A DNA stretch of 7,834 nucleotides, taken from Candidatus Kerfeldbacteria bacterium RIFOXYC2_FULL_38_9 (GTDB taxonomy: Bacteria > Patescibacteriota > Patescibacteriia > UBA9570 > XYC2-FULL-38-9). The translations under genes and the position numbers were made by a program. Positions 6,452-7,834 of the stretch are shown piece after piece (position 1 is the stretch's first letter; each line of letters opens with the position of its first letter). The notes beneath the pieces are model-generated. The model was given only the letters and a program-made list of their open reading frames with translations. It was not told where the DNA came from and searched no databases. The stretch spans positions 1,472-9,305 of the forward strand of contig MHKJ01000026.1 in assembly GCA_001818355.1 (NCBI GenBank), written 5' to 3'.

Positions 6452-7834
6452 ATGGATTATTTCAACACTTTTTTTGACAATCTGTCTCAGGCCACCAATC
6501 CTTTTTCGATTATGATTGTTTTGTTGCGCTCTGGCATTTGGATTGTTTTTTTTCCGGTTTTTATTTGGATGTGCAAAGAAGGTTGGATGGATTGGGTGCA
6601 AGGACAATTTGCTGGAAAAAGAGCTAAAAACAGCACTTTATTGGCAGTGGATATTCCCAAAGCCGTCTTGGATCAACCGCAAAGCATGAAAGCGGTGGAA
6701 CAGATTATTGCCAATTTACACGGCCAATTTTGGCATCCGAATTTTAAAGAAGTTTGGTGGGATGGTGTTTTGCAAGATAAATATGCCTTGGAAATTGTCA
6801 GTATCGACGGTTATATTCAATATTTTATTCATTGCGCCAATTATAATGTGGAAATCGTTAAGGGTGCGATTTTTGCTCAATATCCAGATGCGGAAATTGT
6901 GGAGGTAGAGGATTACACCAGTTCTGTTCCCAATCAGTATCCCAATAAAACTCATCAGCTTTTTGGTATGGAATATACCATGGTCAAGCCCGATGTCTAT
7001 CCGATTAAAACCTATCCTTATTTTGAACACCAGTTAACCGGTATGTATATTGATCCCATCGCTTCTTTATTGGAAGTAATGAGTCGTTTAAGAACAGGCG
7101 AACAGATGTGGTTGCAAATTATGATTACGCCGCAAGACGTAGATGTGTTGAAAGACGCGGCTGATGCTGAAAAAAATAAGTTATTGGGTAAAAAGAAACC
7201 CGTGGTTTTAACTTGGATAGATAAGTTTTTGCATTTTCCTTTGCATCTGTTGGAACTGGTGCACGAGTCGGTATTTAGCACAGGACTGGAATATTCTCAG
7301 CCTGCCGGAGAGTCTGAAGGGGACGAAAAAGGCAATTTTTTGAATATGACCACCGGTGAAAAATTAACGATAGAAGAGATAGAGAACAAATGCAGTTCTT
7401 TGATGTTTCGTTGGAAATGTCGTTTTATTTATATTGCTCCGTATGAAACTTATGATATGTTTCGTGCCAGCGGTGCGATTACCGGAGTTATCAGGCAATT
7501 TAATTTTATGAACAGTTTGCGTTGGGGGCCTTATACCAATACAGTCAAACCTTTGTTTTACTTGAAAGAGTGGCGAAGAAATTATCGTCGTAATCATTTG
7601 ATTTCTTCTTATATTGGCCGTTCTGATTATAATGGTGAAAGATTTCAATATATGTCGCACGTGGAAATTGCCAGTATGTGGCACTTTCCGGTGGATACAG
7701 TCAAAGCTCCTTTGGTTTCTAAAGCGGAAAATAAAAAGGCTGAACCGCCGGTTGCGGTGCCTATGGAACAAATGGATAGTTATTATGAAAATTTGGAAAA
7801 TGCCGCTCAAGTGGAGATCGTGGAAAAACAACAA
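6452..7834 (+). CDS. DUF8128-like one-pass membrane protein, probable partner of a HerA/TraG/VirB4-type ATPase (3' truncated)
   Basis: The frame stays open for 461 codons from the ATG at 6452 to the right edge, with no stop in the window. One membrane helix spans about 19-41 (MIVLLRSGIWIVFFPVFIWM), after which a large soluble domain follows, presumably cytoplasmic. Motifs: YFIHCANYNVEIVKGAIFAQYPDAEIVEVEDY (122-155, in pieces), YPIKTYPYFEH (183-193), DPIASLLEVMSRL (201-213), GEQMWLQIMITP (216-227), FNFMNSLRWG (350-359), and VEIASMWHFPVDTVKAP (404-420), followed by a Pro-rich EPPVAVP. From memory these match a conserved Patescibacteria/archaeal family (DUF8128-like), and the (E)IA..WHFP segment resembles the region just before the ATPase in conjugation-type HerA/TraG/VirB4 proteins. 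It starts 5 nt after the previous stop without a Shine-Dalgarno, so it is probably translated as part of the same operon. The gene is certain; the secretion or DNA-transfer link is inference. Confidence 0.85.
   Translation, partial: MDYFNTFFDNLSQATNPFSIMIVLLRSGIWIVFFPVFIWMCKEGWMDWVQGQFAGKRAKNSTLLAVDIPKAVLDQPQSMKAVEQIIANLHGQFWHPNFKEVWWDGVLQDKYALEIVSIDGYIQYFIHCANYNVEIVKGAIFAQYPDAEIVEVEDYTSSVPNQYPNKTHQLFGMEYTMVKPDVYPIKTYPYFEHQLTGMYIDPIASLLEVMSRLRTGEQMWLQIMITPQDVDVLKDAADAEKNKLLGKKKPVVLTWIDKFLHFPLHLLELVHESVFSTGLEYSQPAGESEGDEKGNFLNMTTGEKLTIEEIENKCSSLMFRWKCRFIYIAPYETYDMFRASGAITGVIRQFNFMNSLRWGPYTNTVKPLFYLKEWRRNYRRNHLISSYIGRSDYNGERFQYMSHVEIASMWHFPVDTVKAPLVSKAENKKAEPPVAVPMEQMDSYYENLENAAQVEIVEKQQ

Noticed and set aside
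6708..7281. Other open frames on both strands within 6708-7281
   Set aside because: All are shadows of the membrane protein gene at 6452-7834, with no plausible domains or start signals.
7364..7834. 156-codon open frame on the minus strand reaching the right edge
   Set aside because: It lies antisense to the long plus-strand frame from 6452, which has a membrane helix and recognisable motifs. The minus product is rich in His/Arg/Ile/Phe, typical of a shadow.

Overview
The window looks like a piece of chromosome from a Patescibacteria (Candidate Phyla Radiation) bacterium, probably near the Parcubacteria/Magasanikbacteria/Falkowbacteria side. This rests on gene content and style, not on a search. 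It is AT-rich and gene-dense. The starts have almost no Shine-Dalgarno sequence, every complete gene ends in TAA, and the standard code reads through without trouble. Four of the six genes match types I associate with this radiation: SecD with a parvulin insertion, a sigma-region-4/HARE-HTH fusion, a DUF8128-like membrane protein, and a CSLREA/beta-helix surface protein with a Lys-rich tail.

Layout. (1) 2-2330, + strand: a secD-secF pair with secD cut by the left edge. The extracytoplasmic P1 domain of SecD carries an inserted parvulin (PpiC-type) prolyl isomerase whose first strand appears after its last strand, as in a circular permutation. (2) 2316-2708, - strand: a small helical protein of unknown function whose 3' end overlaps the end of secF. 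(3) 2709-2868: a divergent promoter region with a perfect 12-bp inverted repeat whose arms lie in the spacers of the two opposing candidate promoters. (4) 2869-5211, + strand: a secreted 780-aa mosaic surface protein, followed by a clear intrinsic terminator. (5) 5280-7834, + strand: a near-consensus promoter drives a DNA-binding protein (sigma region 4 plus HARE-HTH domains). Five bases later comes a one-pass membrane protein that runs off the right edge and resembles proteins found next to HerA/TraG/VirB4-type ATPases.

How the parts may fit: SecD/SecF power late steps of Sec export, and the isomerase insertion may fold substrates as they emerge. The large beta-helix protein, with its signal peptide and paired cysteines, is a typical Sec substrate. 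The last two genes look like one operon joining a transcription-related protein to a possible secretion or DNA-transfer apparatus; that link is inference. No tRNA, rRNA, CRISPR array or insertion sequence was seen. No stretch over 300 bases lacks a gene.
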